This document shows positions 55,985-64,000 of a DNA stretch of 64,000 nucleotides, in pieces (within the stretch, counting starts at the first letter, position 1; each line of letters opens with the position of its first letter). The DNA is from UBA6055 sp965214085. GTDB taxonomy: Bacteria > Chloroflexota > Anaerolineae > Aggregatilineales > Phototrophicaceae. Both the position numbers and the translations under genes were made by a program. The DNA lies in contig OZ243937.1 of the NCBI GenBank assembly GCA_965214085.1, positions 1,798,001 through 1,862,000 of the forward strand, written 5' to 3'. Below the pieces are notes generated by a model. That model did no database searches and had not been told where the DNA came from. It was given only the letters and a program-made list of their open reading frames with translations.

Positions 55985-56220
55985 CCTTGCTCTTTGGCGG
56001 ACTTCATATCCGCAGGCACTGGCTCGCGCTTGAGCCAGGCATTTTCCAGCGACTTCTTTTTGCGCAGCGGATCCATGAACAGCGCCGACAGCAGGCCGAA
56101 GGGTGCCAAGACCGAACAATAGAAGAGCGTAGCGATGAAGCGGCCATTGATGTCAGCTACCTCGGCCGAGTTTATGCTAAATCGCTCCCAGGCGATTTCC
56201 CGAATGCGTTTCAAATGCAA
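55981..56220 (-). CDS. SxtJ-like small membrane protein
   Basis: A 79-residue protein with one or two hydrophobic stretches (about 28-50). The segment FYCSVLAPFGLLSALFMDPLRKKKSLENAWLKREP resembles the C-terminal half of SxtJ-family proteins, which end with FTPIGLxxRLxGxDPL and a WxxRE tail. It is shorter than usual SxtJ (about 130 residues). It lies between the SGNH hydrolase and carbamoyltransferase genes and is coupled to the latter. Confidence 0.65.
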   Translation of the reverse strand: MHLKRIREIAWERFSINSAEVADINGRFIATLFYCSVLAPFGLLSALFMDPLRKKKSLENAWLKREPVPADMKSAKEQG

Positions 56221-56254
56221 GCCTCCTGCAAATCAATGGCGCTCAAGCGCCGAA

Positions 56255-57523
56255 TCACAGTTCAAGGTTAGACTGATTCAGAAAGTCGAGCAAGGCGATT
56301 CGCGCAATATTATGACCCTTCTGGTTCCAGTGGGTATCGGCGAAAAAGTAGGGCTGCTCACCGTCGCTGACCGCATGGCTAAGCGGCAGGGTCAAATCAA
56401 GGAAGCCGATATCCAACGCGGCCGCCATCTCAGCCATGAGATCGCGCTGTGCCCTTAGATTCGTACTGACGGCGCTCGTCTCTACGGTCGAGTCGAATAT
56501 TTTGCTGCCGGAATGTATCGCTGCCTTACTTTCGTCGGACAGTAACTCCCAGTAAAGTTCGGCCTTCTGAGGAATATACATCAGAATCAGCTGAGCGCCT
56601 TGCGCTTGCAGCGTCTGCGCCATATCGCCGATGGCCTCACGCGTGATGCGAAACATCTCACTCTCATACAAAGCTTGGCTGTCCAAGGCAAAAGCCGACA
56701 AGAATTCGTCGTAGAAGGCGATTGGCGTCGGCGCTTCGGTCCGCGCCATCTGCGGATAGTGGCAGGGTTGGTCCGCAGCGCGCAATACTGAACTGCGGAA
56801 GGCGTAAGCGATATGAAAAAGCACGGAGTAATCAAGCGGACTATTGCGCATGCCAGTTTCGCTTGAATTGGCTGCCTCCGCTTGCGATTGCCAGTGGAAG
56901 GTTAAACTGTCCTGTAGATCGTTGCCCGCGAAATAGGCCAATATGACGAGCTCCGGGTCGCGCGGCAAGGCGAAGGCTTCCATAAGTCGCTGCTGCTGAA
57001 GCGCGCCGCTGCCCGGCAAGCCCAGTACCAGCAGCGATTCCGACAGACCCTGCCAGTATGGCGCGACGATCGCTTCCGCGGCGGTAAAGGAATCGCCAAT
57101 GATAACCGTCTGTACCTTGTCGGGCCAGGGTTCGGGATTGCGAAAGCCATGCCCATCCCTTTGAAAGGAGATTCGATAGGCGTCGAAAGGAGGCGCGTCG
57201 TCCGGCGACAGGCAAGTCAGCTTGTACAGGTCACCGCTGAATGTCGTAATGTCGTAGTTGACGAACTCGCCGGGCGGGTATTCTTGCAGGCCATGCTCGG
57301 CATCAAGCCGAAAACCCAAACGCGCGCGAAACTGCGGCATTTGCTCGATGATTGCCACAGGCAGATGCGGGAAGGCTAGCTGAAAGGCAAGCTCCAGCGC
57401 CAACAGGGTCAGCAAGGCGAGTATTGCTGCTCGAATGACTAGGGATTTTCGCGTTTGCAAGCCTTCTGTCCCGTGGCTGTCCCATACCGTAGCTGATGTC
57501 GCCAGGCGTTCCTCGTGCCTCAA
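56255..57523 (-). CDS. SGNH/GDSL-family hydrolase, membrane anchored (SxtL-like position)
   Basis: A 422-residue protein with one N-terminal helix (about 30-50). SGNH blocks: VIIGDSFTAAEAI (nucleophile Ser), YFAGNDLQDS (Asn of block III) and FADTHWNQKGHNIARIAL (Asp and His of block V). The family deacylates or, in the AlgJ/X group, O-acetylates sugars. It is first in the group with SxtJ-like, carbamoyltransferase and DUF5989 genes, matching the sxtI-L set. Confidence 0.85.
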   Translation of the reverse strand: MRHEERLATSATVWDSHGTEGLQTRKSLVIRAAILALLTLLALELAFQLAFPHLPVAIIEQMPQFRARLGFRLDAEHGLQEYPPGEFVNYDITTFSGDLYKLTCLSPDDAPPFDAYRISFQRDGHGFRNPEPWPDKVQTVIIGDSFTAAEAIVAPYWQGLSESLLVLGLPGSGALQQQRLMEAFALPRDPELVILAYFAGNDLQDSLTFHWQSQAEAANSSETGMRNSPLDYSVLFHIAYAFRSSVLRAADQPCHYPQMARTEAPTPIAFYDEFLSAFALDSQALYESEMFRITREAIGDMAQTLQAQGAQLILMYIPQKAELYWELLSDESKAAIHSGSKIFDSTVETSAVSTNLRAQRDLMAEMAAALDIGFLDLTLPLSHAVSDGEQPYFFADTHWNQKGHNIARIALLDFLNQSNLEL

Positions 57524-57562
57524 GTCATATTATCACGCCAAATTCGACGTGTTGAGGTCGGC

Positions 57563-58218
57563 TCAGTTGCGAGAGAAGCGGCCGATATTAAAGTCTGCGC
57601 CGGGCGGGGACAGCCGGAACTTCAGCAGCAGCGTCTCCAGCCGATAAATGTCAACCAAAGTTGTGAGCAGCTTGGACAGACTGTCGATCGACAGCAATTC
57701 CTGTTTCTGCAGATTATCGGCCTGCAGAATAATCGACCCGATTTGCGCGATCGCCCGCGGCTGTCGCGGCAGTCGCTGCGGGTCAAAATGCGAATCGGAG
57801 GAGGCCGCCAATAGCTCAATGTAGCGCAGCAGCAATGGACGCAGCACCTTGCTGTAGACCTTGATGACGCCGGGGCGATCTGCTTGCGGCAAGAAGTAAT
57901 CTACATCGCCAACCAGGTGAGGTTGGCTGCGATCAATGGCTTTGATTCGGAAGCGCCGATGCCCGGTCGTTACGATGTTCATTCGTCCGAGCGGCAAGCG
58001 CTGCACTTTGCCGATATCGGCGGTACATCCCACTTCATAGGGCAGGGTCTCCTGATTCTCGCTCTCGGCGCCTTGCCTGATCAGGACGACTCCAAATGGT
58101 TCGTTCGCTTCTAGTAGCTGGTTGATAAGCGTTTTGTAGCGCGGCTCAAATATGTGCAGCTTGAGCTGCATGCCGGGAAGAGCACAGTATTGAGCGGAAA
58201 CAAAGGCAGAAGACTCAT
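57563..58218 (-). pseudogene. LON substrate-binding domain protein, single-base frameshift near start
   Basis: The main frame (57563-58171, 202 residues) begins MQLKLHIFEPRYKTLI, which in LON-domain proteins is always preceded by FPLNxVLFPG. That sequence is present in another frame: from ATG 58218 the reverse strand reads MSLLPLFPLNTVLFP. One base is missing at about 58172-58175 (CTCTTCCCGGCATG where CTCTTCCCGGGCATG would restore it). The full protein would be about 218 residues, a stand-alone LON N-domain protein of unknown role. Either a real recent mutation, programmed shift or a sequence error is possible. Confidence 0.85.
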
Positions 58219-58350
58219 ATTACGACGTTACTGTATATGAACTGTACAGATGCGTGAACCCAATCATAACTCATTCTGAAGTTGTCATACACTGAATGTC
58301 GCTGTCACAATGCGCGCCGCGGCGGATCGTCTAGCAGCAGAAGAGCAGGA

Positions 58351-60858
58351 CTAGGGCGCCTTGTTCTGTTTGACGTCCTCTTCAAAGAGCACGCGCCGCA
58401 GCACCTTGCCGATGAATGAGCGGGGCAGCGCCTGGCGAAATTCGATCTCCCAAGGCACGGCGTAGGCCTCGAGCCGGCGTCTGCATAGCGCCAGCAATTC
58501 TTCCTGCGAAAGACGGCTTTCGGGCCGCGGCACGACAAATGCCTTGATTCGTTGATTGCCCTCTTCATGGCCTACACCCACGACTGCCGCTTCCAGCACT
58601 TTGTTGTGCTCGTAAAGCACTTCTTCGACATCGCGGGGATAAACGCTGAATTCACCAGTGAAGATGGTATCCCGCTTGCGACTGATGATTTTGAAATAGC
58701 CGTCCTCGTCCATGACAGCCACATCGCCGGTATGCAGCCAGCCATCCCTGAGGGCCGATTCTTCGTCGCTGTCCGCGCGCCAATACCCCTGCATCACTTG
58801 CGGGCCCCGCACCAGCATTTCGCCAACTTGGCCGGCGGGTAGGTCTTGCCCGGTCAAGATGTCAACGATCTTGGCGTCGGTGTTGGGCAAAGGCACGCCA
58901 ATGGAGCCTACTTTCCGCAAGCCATAGAGCGGATTGGAATGGGTTACCGGGCCCGCTTCAGTCAGCCCGTAACCTTCGACCAGGCGGCCGCGCGTCAGTT
59001 TCTCGAAAGCCTCTTGCACTTCAACCGGCAAGGGCGCCGCGCCGCTGATGCAGGCTTTTATGGACGAGAGCCCATATCCGCGCACGTTCTTCGCCTGATT
59101 GATGAGCGTGAACATGGAGGGCACGCCCGGGAAGAGCGTCGGCTTGTAATGGCGGATTTGCTCTAAGACCTGCTTGAGCTCAAATACCGAGATGATAACG
59201 ATCTTCGCCGCTATCAATATGGGCAGGTTCATGGCGGCGGTCATGCCATAGCTATGTTCAAAGGGCACGACAGCCATAACGATTTCTTTGCCATAGACGA
59301 TTTCTTTCATCCAATGGCGGGTCTGCAGCGCATTGGCGACCAGATTGCGATGCGTCAAACAGACGCCGCGCGGCCGACCGGTTGTGCCGCTGGTATACGA
59401 GATGACAGCCAGATCGCTTGGCGATACTTCAATGCCCGGCGGATCGGCAGGCTGATCGGCCATGATTTCCGACATGAATCGCCCGATTCGGCGCGCCAGT
59501 TTTTCGTCGTCATCAGTTGGATGTTTGTGCCTGCCGAAAGCCGAATCGCTACTGGTGGTAACGTGTTTGCCGATTCCAGTGAAGATAAGCGTCTGAACGT
59601 CAGTCGACTCTATTATGAGTTGCGCCAGTTCGCTGAAGGCGCTGAGGGTGACCAATACCTTGGCTTCCGTTTCACGGGCGTGGCTGACGATCAAGTCGGC
59701 ATTGGCGTCCGGATTGGACAGAACGACAACCGCTCCCAACTTCAATATGGCGTAGTAGGCGAAGATAAACTGGGGTGTATTGGGCAGCACGATCTGGACG
59801 CGGTCGCCGGCTGAAACGCCACAGTTGCGCAGTCCGTGGGCAAATTGATTGGCTTTTGCCTCGAGCTGGCGGTAGGTCAGGGTTTTGCCGTAGAAAACCG
59901 TGGCGATGCGCCGGGGAACCCAATCAGCGGCGCTTTCCAGGAAGCGAAACAAGGGCTGATGCGGTATCGGGATGGTATGGGCGGTGTCAGTGTCGTAGTG
60001 CCCCAGCCAGGGCCGCCCTTTGGACAGCGCGTCAACAGCCGAAATGGAGCGCCAGGTCGAGCGCTTCGCCGTCTCGATGAAGCGTTCAATGGCGCGGTTT
60101 ACCGCATCGTGCCGCTCCAATTGCACTTTGTGCTTGGCCGAACCGACATCTTCGACTACCGCGCCAGGAATCAGCTTGGCGACATCGTCATACACGTAAC
60201 GCGGGAAATAGTTGTCCCGTTCGCCGGTGATAACCAAGGTATCAAGCGTGATGTCGAGCAGTTGCGACCAAGCCTGCCAGCCCTGCAGACTGTGCAAGAA
60301 CATGTTCTTCAGCGCGTGATATTCGGCATCCCATTTGCGGCGGTAGCGCCAGAAGGGCAGCGCGAAATGCACGGGTATTCTGAAGAGCAGCGAGGCTATC
60401 TTTGGCAAGGGATACTCGCCGGCGGAAGCGACCAGGATCAGTTTGTCGATGCGCTCCGGGTAGGCGGTGGCGAATTCGATGCAGACGGCGCCGCCAAATG
60501 AGTGGCCCGCAAGGACAATCTTTTCCGGAGCCTGCATGGCTTCAAGTACGTCATGCATGTCTTGCACCAATTCGGACATGGAGTACTGGCTGTAGGGCGC
60601 GTCGCTTTGCCCGTGGCCGCGCAGATCAGGCGCGATAACTCGGTATTGGCTGGCGAAATGCGCCAGCTGATATTCCCAGGATTCGGCCACGCCGGCGAAT
60701 CCATGCTGAAAAAGAATCGTTGAGTCGATGTCCTGTGGATGCAGGTCGATGACGCTCAAGTGTTGGCCAGGAAAATCCCGTATCGGCACTTTGACGCGAT
60801 ACAAGTCGAAGTCCAGCAGAATTACGGACCGTTTAAGCCCGCGAATACGTTTTTTCAT
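58351..60858 (-). CDS. Fused alpha/beta hydrolase and acyl-CoA ligase
   Basis: An 835-residue two-enzyme fusion. Residues about 20-275 are an alpha/beta hydrolase: oxyanion HGFAGVAESW, nucleophile GHS120FGG, acid Asp in TGERD, His in SAKHKVQLERHD. Residues about 310-825 are an AMP-forming ligase: SYTSGTTGRPRGVCL, FEHSYGMTAAMN, EGYGLTEAGPVTHSNP, HTGDVAVMDEDGYFKIISRKRD and C-terminal Lys in RSFIGKVLRRVL. Together they could hydrolyse an ester or lipid and activate the released acid to its CoA or adenylate. No signal peptide, so cytoplasmic. The joint is a single frame with no internal start needed. Confidence 0.88.
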   Translation of the reverse strand: MKKRIRGLKRSVILLDFDLYRVKVPIRDFPGQHLSVIDLHPQDIDSTILFQHGFAGVAESWEYQLAHFASQYRVIAPDLRGHGQSDAPYSQYSMSELVQDMHDVLEAMQAPEKIVLAGHSFGGAVCIEFATAYPERIDKLILVASAGEYPLPKIASLLFRIPVHFALPFWRYRRKWDAEYHALKNMFLHSLQGWQAWSQLLDITLDTLVITGERDNYFPRYVYDDVAKLIPGAVVEDVGSAKHKVQLERHDAVNRAIERFIETAKRSTWRSISAVDALSKGRPWLGHYDTDTAHTIPIPHQPLFRFLESAADWVPRRIATVFYGKTLTYRQLEAKANQFAHGLRNCGVSAGDRVQIVLPNTPQFIFAYYAILKLGAVVVLSNPDANADLIVSHARETEAKVLVTLSAFSELAQLIIESTDVQTLIFTGIGKHVTTSSDSAFGRHKHPTDDDEKLARRIGRFMSEIMADQPADPPGIEVSPSDLAVISYTSGTTGRPRGVCLTHRNLVANALQTRHWMKEIVYGKEIVMAVVPFEHSYGMTAAMNLPILIAAKIVIISVFELKQVLEQIRHYKPTLFPGVPSMFTLINQAKNVRGYGLSSIKACISGAAPLPVEVQEAFEKLTRGRLVEGYGLTEAGPVTHSNPLYGLRKVGSIGVPLPNTDAKIVDILTGQDLPAGQVGEMLVRGPQVMQGYWRADSDEESALRDGWLHTGDVAVMDEDGYFKIISRKRDTIFTGEFSVYPRDVEEVLYEHNKVLEAAVVGVGHEEGNQRIKAFVVPRPESRLSQEELLALCRRRLEAYAVPWEIEFRQALPRSFIGKVLRRVLFEEDVKQNKAP

Positions 60859-61008
60859 CAGCGACTTTCGTGGCTTCGGGCGCCGATTAGCGACCGCAAT
60901 TCACAACATATCTGATTATATCTGGCAGGCCAGATAAGTGTAATATCAGCAATTCTCGCTAGATCGCGCAAATCTGAGTAAAATCAGTGGAAATGTCTGA
61001 CGGATGGG

Positions 61009-61878
61009 ATGGGATCGAAGGTTATGAAATCGTCATTGGTGTCCACTGCTTGGCTGGAAGCGCATTTAGATGATGAGAATCTGCGCATCTTGGAACTTCG
61101 CGGCAAGGTGCTGCCGCCGACGCAGCCTCCGCCTCATTACCTTACCGATAAGGCGGGCTACCTGGCGTCTCATATTCCCAATGCTTTGTTCGTCGACTGG
61201 CAGGTCGACATCGTGGAACCGGGCTCGCCGTCCAATAACATCGCGTCGCCGCAGCGTTTTGCCGGGCTGATGTCGCGCTTGGGCATTGGCAACAGCCACC
61301 AGGTGATCGTCTACGACAACGCGGCTGGCATGTTCGCTTGCCGGATGCGCTGGAGCTTAGGCTATTACGGGCACAACGATGTCCGCGTTCTGGATGGCGG
61401 CTGGGAACGCTGGCTGGCGGAGGGTCGGCGCGTCACGTCGGCAGTGCCCGATTTTGAGCCCACTGCCTTTGTGGCGCAAGAACAGACCAGGCTGCAAGCG
61501 ACAGCGGATGAAATACAGGCTGGGCTGGCGGCGGGGGGCATGCAACTGATCGATGTGCGTTCGCCGGCTGAATACGCCGGGCAGTCGTCGCGCGCTGATA
61601 CAGCTGGGCATATTCCCTCAGCGATAAATCTGCCCTGGCAGACCATGGTCAACGAGAATCTGTCAGTGAAGCCAGCTCAAGATTTGCGAGATATTCTCGA
61701 TAGTTCGGGCATCGCGCTTGATGCGCAGGACACGGTGCTTTATTGCAATTCAGGTGTTTCGGCCACATTTGGCATGCTGGCGATGGAGATTGCCGGCGCA
61801 GAGAACTTGCGACTCTATGACGGCTCCTGGATGGAATGGGGCAACGACCCCGATACGCCCAAAGCAGCGTCGGTATAA
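61009..61878 (+). CDS. sseA: Two-domain rhodanese-type sulfurtransferase
   Basis: A 289-residue thiosulfate or 3-mercaptopyruvate sulfurtransferase. The N-terminal rhodanese domain is structural (VIVYDNAAGMFACRMRWSLGYYGHNDVRVLDGGWERWLAEG). The C-terminal one carries the active-site Cys loop YCNSGVSATFGML, and LIDVRSPAEY precedes it. CNSGVSA is nearer to rhodanese-type loops than to the MST CGSGVTA loop, so thiosulfate is as likely as mercaptopyruvate. An ATG at 61024 is an alternative start. Confidence 0.88.
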   Translation: MGSKVMKSSLVSTAWLEAHLDDENLRILELRGKVLPPTQPPPHYLTDKAGYLASHIPNALFVDWQVDIVEPGSPSNNIASPQRFAGLMSRLGIGNSHQVIVYDNAAGMFACRMRWSLGYYGHNDVRVLDGGWERWLAEGRRVTSAVPDFEPTAFVAQEQTRLQATADEIQAGLAAGGMQLIDVRSPAEYAGQSSRADTAGHIPSAINLPWQTMVNENLSVKPAQDLRDILDSSGIALDAQDTVLYCNSGVSATFGMLAMEIAGAENLRLYDGSWMEWGNDPDTPKAASV

Positions 61879-61976
61879 GTAGAATGGCTGCCCGCAGCCT
61901 GCATGTGGATGTAAGAATCAGTTAGTACGAAATGTCTCAGATACGGTATATGCGGCTGCTTTATCGGTGAGGAGAA

Positions 61977-62990
61977 TTGTCTGGCGTGGAAATCACAGCC
62001 TATACAGAGGATTCAACATTCGATGTGTTGCAGCGGGAATGGAACCCGCTCTTGCAGCGCGCGCCAATGAACCATGTCTTTTACACATGGGAGTGGCAGA
62101 AGACTTGGTGGGAGGCCTATTGCCCCGGCGACTTGCGCGTATTGGCCTGTCATCATGAGGGACAGCTGGTTGGCATTGCGCCGCTCTTTGTAACGGAATC
62201 CGACGGCATGCGAAGGGCTCAAATTATTGGATGCGTCGATGTAACGGATTATCTAGACTTCATTGTAGACCAAGAGCATTTATCCACTGTATTTGCCGCC
62301 TTCGCGGACTATTTTGCCGCCTGTCGCGAAGACTTTGCTGTGCTTGATTTTTGCAACATCCCCTATGATTCACCGACGCGAACGATTCTGCCGGGCTTGC
62401 TGGAAGCGCGCGGCTTCAGCACAGACGTTGAGCAGCAAGAAGTTTGCCCGATTATTGAGCTGCCCAAAGATTGGACCGGCTATCTGCGCATGCTTGACAA
62501 GAAGCAGCGTCACGAGTTGCGGCGCAAGATCCGGCGTATACAGGGCAGCGAGAAAGCGATTGATTGGTATATCGTTAATGGTCGGCATGACCTTGACGAA
62601 GAAGTCTCTCACTTCGTCCGGCTGATGGCGGCCAGCGATCCGGAAAAGGCAGCCTTTCTGCGCAACGACAAGAATCTGCGCTTCTTCCGCAAAATTGTCC
62701 CTTTGCTGCAAAATTGCGGCTGGCTGCAGATGAAGTTTCTGACTGTCGATGAGGAGCGCGCGGCTGCTTATATTAACTTCGTATACGGCGACCGCGTGAT
62801 GGTTTACAACTCGGGGCACGATCACCGGGATTACGCCGACCTCAGCCCGGGCATCGTCTTGCTGGCTTACAGCATCCGTCATGCGATTGAGCAGGGCTAC
62901 CAGACTTATGATTTTCTGCGCGGCGACGAACCCTACAAGTATCGCATGGGCGGCCGCGATAACCCGGTGATGAATATCCGAGCCAGCTAA
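61977..62990 (+). CDS. CelD/BcsL-like GNAT-fold acetyltransferase
   Basis: A 337-residue protein with the duplicated GNAT architecture of the CelD/BcsL (also FemAB-like) family. WEWQKTWWEAYCPGDLRVLACHHEGQLVGIAPLF near the N-terminus, DKKQRHELRRKIRRI in the middle, and the C-terminal AYSIRHAIEQGYQTYDFLRGDEPYKYRMG are characteristic. These enzymes are associated with exopolysaccharide modification. The start is TTG 61977 with GAGGAG upstream. It lies 28 bases before a GT4 glycosyltransferase, so a shared role in surface sugar work is plausible. Confidence 0.85.
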   Translation: MSGVEITAYTEDSTFDVLQREWNPLLQRAPMNHVFYTWEWQKTWWEAYCPGDLRVLACHHEGQLVGIAPLFVTESDGMRRAQIIGCVDVTDYLDFIVDQEHLSTVFAAFADYFAACREDFAVLDFCNIPYDSPTRTILPGLLEARGFSTDVEQQEVCPIIELPKDWTGYLRMLDKKQRHELRRKIRRIQGSEKAIDWYIVNGRHDLDEEVSHFVRLMAASDPEKAAFLRNDKNLRFFRKIVPLLQNCGWLQMKFLTVDEERAAAYINFVYGDRVMVYNSGHDHRDYADLSPGIVLLAYSIRHAIEQGYQTYDFLRGDEPYKYRMGGRDNPVMNIRAS

Positions 62991-63018
62991 ACCCGCCCGC
63001 GCCTACCGCGGAGTGACA

Positions 63019-64000
63019 ATGCCCGTTCGCAGGATAGCGCTCATCTCTGTCCACACCAGCCCGCTAGCGCCGATGGGTGGCGCCAAAACGGGCGGCATGA
63101 ATGTATACATCCGCGAGCTAGCGCGTGAATTGGGCCAACAGGGCATATCCGTCGATATTTTCACCCGCCGCTCGCATGAGTTGGACCCGGATATAGATTC
63201 ATCCATCGCTGAAAATGTCCGCGTCATCTACTTGAAAGCTGGGCCCCTGCTGCCCTGGACTCCTGAAGAACACTACGGCCATCTGTCCGAATTTACGGCC
63301 GCGCTGATGGCTTTCGCCACCTTGCGCAACCTGCGCTACGACATCGTCTACAGCCACTATTGGCTCAGCGGATGGGTGGCGGCGAAGCTAAAAGAAGCTT
63401 GGGGCACACGCTTTGTACACATGTACCACACGCTGGGTCATATGAAGAAACGAATCGCCTTGAACGCGCGCTATCAGCCTGACGTCCGCATCATGACTGA
63501 GATGCAGATTTTGCAGTCGGCCGATCGCATCATCGCCGCCACGCCCGCCGAGCAAGCGCAACTGCGTTGGCTGTATCGCGCTACTCGCAAACAGATTACG
63601 GTGATCCCACCCGGCGTAAATGCCGGGCACTTTCAAAAGGGCATGTCAGCGCAAGATGCGCGGGAATCCCTGGGTTTGAAGCCAGACGGGCATATGCTGC
63701 TATTCGTCGGCAGGATTGAGCCGCTGAAAGCCGTGGATACGATTCTGGAGGCGCTGCATGTACTGCGGGAGCGGGCGCCGGCTATGCTGCGGCGACTGCG
63801 CTTTATGATAGTCGGCGGAGACCCAAACCGCGGCGACGACCGTGAAATGAATCGTCTGCAGGCCATGAGCGTCGAGCTGGGCATCGATCGCTTGGTCAGT
63901 TTCGCGGGCGCCAAAGAACAGTCGGAATTGCCCCGTTATTATACGGCGGCCACGGCTGTCATCATGCCTTCTGATTACGAGTCATTTGGCATGGTGGCGC
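63019..64000 (+). CDS. GT4 glycosyltransferase (MshA/sucrose-synthase-like), 3' truncated by window
   Basis: 327 codons are present before the right edge. The N-terminal GT-B part has MPVRRIALISVHTSPLAPMGGAKTGGMNVYIRELARELG, close to MshA and sucrose-phosphate synthase (GGMNVY). YSHYWLSGWVAAKLKE and the linker IPPGVNAGHF are family-like; FVGRIEPLKAVDTILEAL opens the C-terminal sugar-nucleotide domain, and PSDYESFGMV with the Ex7E acid is near the end. The gene begins with ATG 63019. Acceptor unknown; D-inositol-3-phosphate is one possibility. Confidence 0.9.
   Translation, partial: MPVRRIALISVHTSPLAPMGGAKTGGMNVYIRELARELGQQGISVDIFTRRSHELDPDIDSSIAENVRVIYLKAGPLLPWTPEEHYGHLSEFTAALMAFATLRNLRYDIVYSHYWLSGWVAAKLKEAWGTRFVHMYHTLGHMKKRIALNARYQPDVRIMTEMQILQSADRIIAATPAEQAQLRWLYRATRKQITVIPPGVNAGHFQKGMSAQDARESLGLKPDGHMLLFVGRIEPLKAVDTILEALHVLRERAPAMLRRLRFMIVGGDPNRGDDREMNRLQAMSVELGIDRLVSFAGAKEQSELPRYYTAATAVIMPSDYESFGMVA

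Overview
The window looks like chromosomal DNA of a Chloroflexota bacterium, probably an uncultured member of class Anaerolineae or near it. This is inferred from protein style and gene content: membrane or lipoprotein proteins with Thr/Pro linkers and LysM repeats, orphan substrate-binding proteins, a PknB-type kinase, yajC-secD-secF, and a T-box on valS. No rRNA or other strong marker is present, so the placement is moderate. The DNA is moderately GC-rich and densely coded. There is no prophage, CRISPR array or transposase gene.

Layout. 0-6 kb: the 3' end of tyrS, two CoA-transferase subunit genes separated by an inserted reverse-strand block (family-5 binding protein, secG, S41 protease). 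6-10 kb: a TPP riboswitch followed by thiBPQ, a thiamine importer. 10-14.4 kb: purH and, convergent to it, yajC-secD-secF. 15-25 kb: cell-envelope genes (a secreted protein, a NERD-like membrane protein, a GT39-like membrane glycosyltransferase, and three LysM proteins, one carrying a glycosidase-like barrel without its catalytic acids). 25-28 kb: valS with a T-box leader, preceded by tRNA-Thr. 28-32.4 kb: mutL, a serine/threonine kinase and dgt. 33-38.5 kb: a sugar ABC importer without its own ATPase, a class II aldolase and an ADP-dependent-type sugar kinase, probably one uptake and catabolic unit. 38.5-41.6 kb: selB and a coiled-coil protein. 42-45 kb: hisHAFIE preceded by a clear promoter, a histidine-rich leader peptide and an intrinsic terminator, i.e. 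an attenuator. 45-51 kb: a tandem DsbA-like protein, a hotdog thioesterase, an acyl-CoA ligase and a SARP/BTAD-like regulator. 51-54 kb: tRNA-Arg and gyrB. 53.5-57.5 kb: a set resembling the sxtI-J-K-L tailoring genes (carbamoyltransferase, SxtJ-like, DUF5989, SGNH hydrolase). 57.5-64 kb: a frameshifted LON-domain gene, an alpha/beta-hydrolase/acyl-CoA-ligase fusion, a rhodanese, a CelD-like acetyltransferase and a truncated GT4 glycosyltransferase.

The most striking non-coding feature is a set of short elements with terminal inverted repeats in nearly all the long intergenic gaps. Family A (ends GGAAATGTATC/GATACACNACC) has three copies, each bounded by a different 7-10 bp direct repeat. Family B (ends AGGGCAATCGCATCAA) occurs alone at 5.7 and 41.7 kb, inside two copies of A, and outside one of them. 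This gives a three-level nest at 47.3-48.0 kb, while the 28 kb copy of A keeps the unoccupied site. These are most likely non-autonomous mobile elements (MITE-like) moved by a transposase encoded elsewhere.

Regulation seen directly in the DNA is RNA-based: the TPP riboswitch, the T-box and the his leader-peptide attenuator. Several genes carry changes at expected catalytic sites (LysM-glycosidase, MutL nuclease motifs, the P-loop of the SARP-like protein, HRD to HAD in the kinase). These are the main protein-level surprises.
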